Source: an uncultured Selenomonadales bacterium
GTDB lineage: Bacteria; Bacillota_C; Negativicutes; Selenomonadales; Selenomonadaceae
Reading direction: 5' to 3'
Length of the DNA stretch: 15,167 bases
NCBI GenBank assembly: GCA_937916025.1
Contig: CALGGX010000500.1
Coordinates: 1 to 15,167, forward strand
In this document: positions 13,119 to 15,167 of the stretch, in pieces
Position numbering within the stretch: the first letter of the stretch is position 1
Layout: the number at the start of each line of letters is the position of its first letter
Notes under the pieces: model-generated
The model's database searches: none
What the model was told of the DNA's origin: nothing
What the model saw: the letters and a program-made list of their open reading frames with translations, nothing else
Position numbers and translations under genes: made by a program

Positions 13119-15116
13119 TTATTGCACCGACAGAACGAACATCGGATCGTGGATCGCATTCGACAGCATCGCCTGCGACGCATTCAAAGCCAAATTATCT
13201 TTCATGTATTTCGCCATCGACCGCGCCATGTCGGCATCGCGAATGTGCGAGTCCATATCGGTCGTGTTGTCGATTTGCGTTTGAATGTTCTGTCCGGTAA
13301 AGTCGAGCCGCGCCACATACGCTCCGATCGTCGACGCCGTATCCAGCGCATCGTTCAATGCACTCATCACGATCTTCATTGCCACGTTTGCATTGTGAAT
13401 ATTGTCGATCTTTGCATCCGCAAGTGTTTTGCCCGCCGCATCTTTCAGAATTTCAACCGCCTCGATGTCTTTTGTCGATTCCGTCGATTCTGCAGACTCT
13501 TCCGAATCGGATATCGGGTTGCCTTCTTCATCGAAATTGCGCTGACTCAAACCGTCGAGCACCAACTGTTCTTCAATCATCGGCTTCAAAAATTCGTATT
13601 TGTCCAAGTTCTCGATGACCGTGTCGATACCGTTCGTTTCGATATTGAGATATTCATGCATCACGGCGTGTTTGATGTTGACTTCTTTTGTGTCGTCTTC
13701 TTCATTCGACTCATCGGATGCCAAACCGGTTATGACGCCCCGCAAACGAGATTGAAGATTTTCGTCTTTCTTCAAAACCGTCGTATCTTCACGCAATTGC
13801 TGAAGCTGTTCTTGCAAAGCCGTGAGATTTTTGATTTCGACTTCCGTGCGGCTGTCAAGGAACTCGCGATTGTTGAGCAGATCTTCGAGATCCTCTTTGC
13901 GAACAACAGAGCCGCCGAGTTCATTCGTATACATGTTGTCGATATAAAACCGAACCGATTGCCCCGCTTCACTGCCGTGTTGCACGGTCAAGCCGAGTGC
14001 TTCATTGATGGTGGCTTTCGATGTTTGCGAGTCATAGCCCAAGTGAAATCTCTGATACCGTCCGTCGATGAGTCCGTTATCATTGAAAGTCGTAAGTTTG
14101 GTAAGCTCGTCGACTTTGTCTCGGAGCTGATCGAAAGTCTTTTGCAGGATTCGGCGATCAACATCGGTATTGTGCCCGTTTGCGGCATTGACGGCGAGTT
14201 CTTTCAAATTCGTAAGATCGGTGACGATCGCTTCGATGCTGCCTTGCGCGACTTTGAGGATTGCCGATCCGGTCTGGACATTTTGACTGTCGCGTTCGAG
14301 CGCGCGGAGTTTGACTTTCACGCCCTCGCCGATCTGATATTGCGAAGAACCGTCCGTCGGATCGACAACCTTCTGCCCGCTCGAGATCTGTTTGAGATCC
14401 TTGCCGACTTCGGAGAGATTTTCATCCATGTTGTGCTTCGCCTGAATTGTATTTGCATGCACTTCAATCGGTGCGGAGTCGTTCGAGAGCACCTGCAGAA
14501 CTTTTTCCGAATTCTGATTTGCCTGCGCGAGCATCGATTGCGATGCCTGATTGAGTGCCTGCCCGCGACTGAGTTCGGTCATTTCTTTTGCCATATCGGC
14601 ATCGCGGATTACAGATTCCGCCGCCTGAATGTTATCGCTGCTGTTCTCGAGATTGCTCGTCGTAAACTGTACTCTCTGATGGATTGCGCCGATATCGGCT
14701 TGATGCTCCAAGAGAGTTGAAATCAGCCGCTCGAGGACGTTGATAGCTTCCTTCGCATTGCCTTGTGTCGTGATCTGAAGACGTTGACCGTTATCGTCAA
14801 TCAAGCCGAGTCCGTACGCCGACATATTGAACAGACCGACATTCATCTTATCGTTGGCGGAAGTTCCGATTTGGAATTGGAAGCCGCCGCCGGAATCGGC
14901 CGTTGCAACGTACTCCTGTTGCCAAGTGATCTCGAGCCCGCGCGTGAATGTCGTGGGCGAAGAAGGCAACCGCCAGTTTGCCGGAGTGCTGACTTCGCGG
15001 AGTGCGGTTCGCGCATTTTTCGTTGCACCGCGTCCGGTATCCGAGCCGCTGATTGCTCCGATATCTTCGTTGTCGAGAATGATGCCCGCTTCATTTTCCA
15101 AATTGTTTTCGTTAAG
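13119..15116 (-). CDS. Tandem (double) flagellin, N-terminus missing at contig end
   Basis: Flagellin polymerises into the flagellar filament after export by the flagellar type III system. About 665 genuine residues are present, in one frame. First comes the end of one flagellin (about 14490-15116): TSANDKMNVGLFNMSAYGLGL, then the C-terminal D1/D0 helices with SVIRDADMAKEM and SMLAQANQNSEKVLQVL, the usual end of a flagellin. With no stop, a second flagellin follows: an N-domain (NTIQAKHNMDENLSEVGKDL, KQISSGQKV, ELAVNAANGHNTDVDRR, TTFNDNGLIDG), a central region with coiled-coil and acidic Ser/Glu-rich parts, and a second C-domain (DMDSHIRDADMARSMAKYMK, ASQAMLSNAI) ending at 13119. Residues before 15116 are adapter-derived. 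The gene is therefore 5' partial; a normal first N-domain is expected beyond the edge. Confidence 0.9.
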   Translation of the reverse strand, partial: LNENNLENEAGIILDNEDIGAISGSDTGRGATKNARTALREVSTPANWRLPSSPTTFTRGLEITWQQEYVATADSGGGFQFQIGTSANDKMNVGLFNMSAYGLGLIDDNGQRLQITTQGNAKEAINVLERLISTLLEHQADIGAIHQRVQFTTSNLENSSDNIQAAESVIRDADMAKEMTELSRGQALNQASQSMLAQANQNSEKVLQVLSNDSAPIEVHANTIQAKHNMDENLSEVGKDLKQISSGQKVVDPTDGSSQYQIGEGVKVKLRALERDSQNVQTGSAILKVAQGSIEAIVTDLTNLKELAVNAANGHNTDVDRRILQKTFDQLRDKVDELTKLTTFNDNGLIDGRYQRFHLGYDSQTSKATINEALGLTVQHGSEAGQSVRFYIDNMYTNELGGSVVRKEDLEDLLNNREFLDSRTEVEIKNLTALQEQLQQLREDTTVLKKDENLQSRLRGVITGLASDESNEEDDTKEVNIKHAVMHEYLNIETNGIDTVIENLDKYEFLKPMIEEQLVLDGLSQRNFDEEGNPISDSEESAESTESTKDIEAVEILKDAAGKTLADAKIDNIHNANVAMKIVMSALNDALDTASTIGAYVARLDFTGQNIQTQIDNTTDMDSHIRDADMARSMAKYMKDNLALNASQAMLSNAIHDPMFVLSVQ

Positions 15117-15167
15117 AGATCGGAAGAGCACACGTCTGAACTCCAGTCACGGCTACATCTCGTATGC
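15117..15167 (+). other. Illumina TruSeq adapter with index (sequencing artefact)
   Basis: The last 51 bases begin AGATCGGAAGAGC and run through the TruSeq read-1 3' adapter to a six-base index, GGCTAC (15151-15156), then the start of the common tail ATCTCGTATGC. This is untrimmed library adapter, not genomic DNA. Any translation into it (peptides such as MLFRS or MCSSDL) is artefactual. Confidence 0.99.

Noticed and set aside
12957..14720. A 587-codon plus-strand open frame
   Set aside because: It lies opposite the flagellin gene and overlaps the glyA end. Its translation has no recognisable domain and a biased composition, while the minus strand encodes clear flagellin domains. It is a shadow frame.

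Overview
The window reads as a contig from an uncultured, motile, anaerobe-type Firmicute. The best guess is Negativicutes (Selenomonadales-like). This rests on gene style and order: tRNA-Ser, a small structured RNA and dnaX in a row; a prmC-tsaC-glyA cluster; a CheY/CheX-type pair; flagellin; two exported proteins; and frequent TTG/GTG starts behind strong GGAGG sites. No rRNA or marker search was possible, so the taxonomy is inference. The right edge is not biology: positions 15117-15167 are an Illumina TruSeq adapter with an index, so the flagellin gene is cut there. The left edge carries a partial second copy of the dnaX 3' end, which may be real or an assembly-edge effect.

Left part (1-3600, mostly minus strand). 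A promoter at 2107-2135 drives tRNA-Ser(GGA). This is followed by a five-unit GCATTAC heptamer array, a roughly 150-nt rod-shaped RNA (probable SRP RNA with an unusual domain IV tip) ending in a terminator, and dnaX. Upstream lies a two-gene operon, a CheY-like receiver overlapping by 4 bp a CheX-like phosphatase candidate with an extra N-terminal half. Its promoter is back-to-back with the promoter of proB.

Middle (3600-8020, plus strand). proB encodes a short glutamate 5-kinase without a PUA domain. Two small exported proteins of unknown function follow (one Arg/Pro/Asn-rich, one Pro-rich). A strong terminator comes next, with its T-run supplying the -35 of a perfect-consensus promoter for alaS.

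Accessory module (8026-10281). Two tandem paralogous family-2 glycosyltransferase genes follow alaS directly. Each is broken at the same codon position, inside an (AC)n dinucleotide tract: seven units in the first gene and five in the second. Six units in either tract would restore a continuous protein of about 371-372 residues. Both 3' halves remain open and keep their motifs. This is the signature of a paired, slipped-strand phase-variable glycosyltransferase locus, here captured with both genes OFF. It is the most interesting item in the window.

Right part (10346-15116). prmC, tsaC and glyA form an operon ending in a strong terminator. Convergent to it is an incomplete but very unusual flagellin gene, in which one open frame contains a flagellin C-terminal domain followed by a complete second flagellin (N-domain, acidic/coiled centre, C-domain). 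It is a tandem flagellin fusion. The phase-variable glycosyltransferases could modify this flagellin or another surface glycan, but no sequence evidence decides their target.
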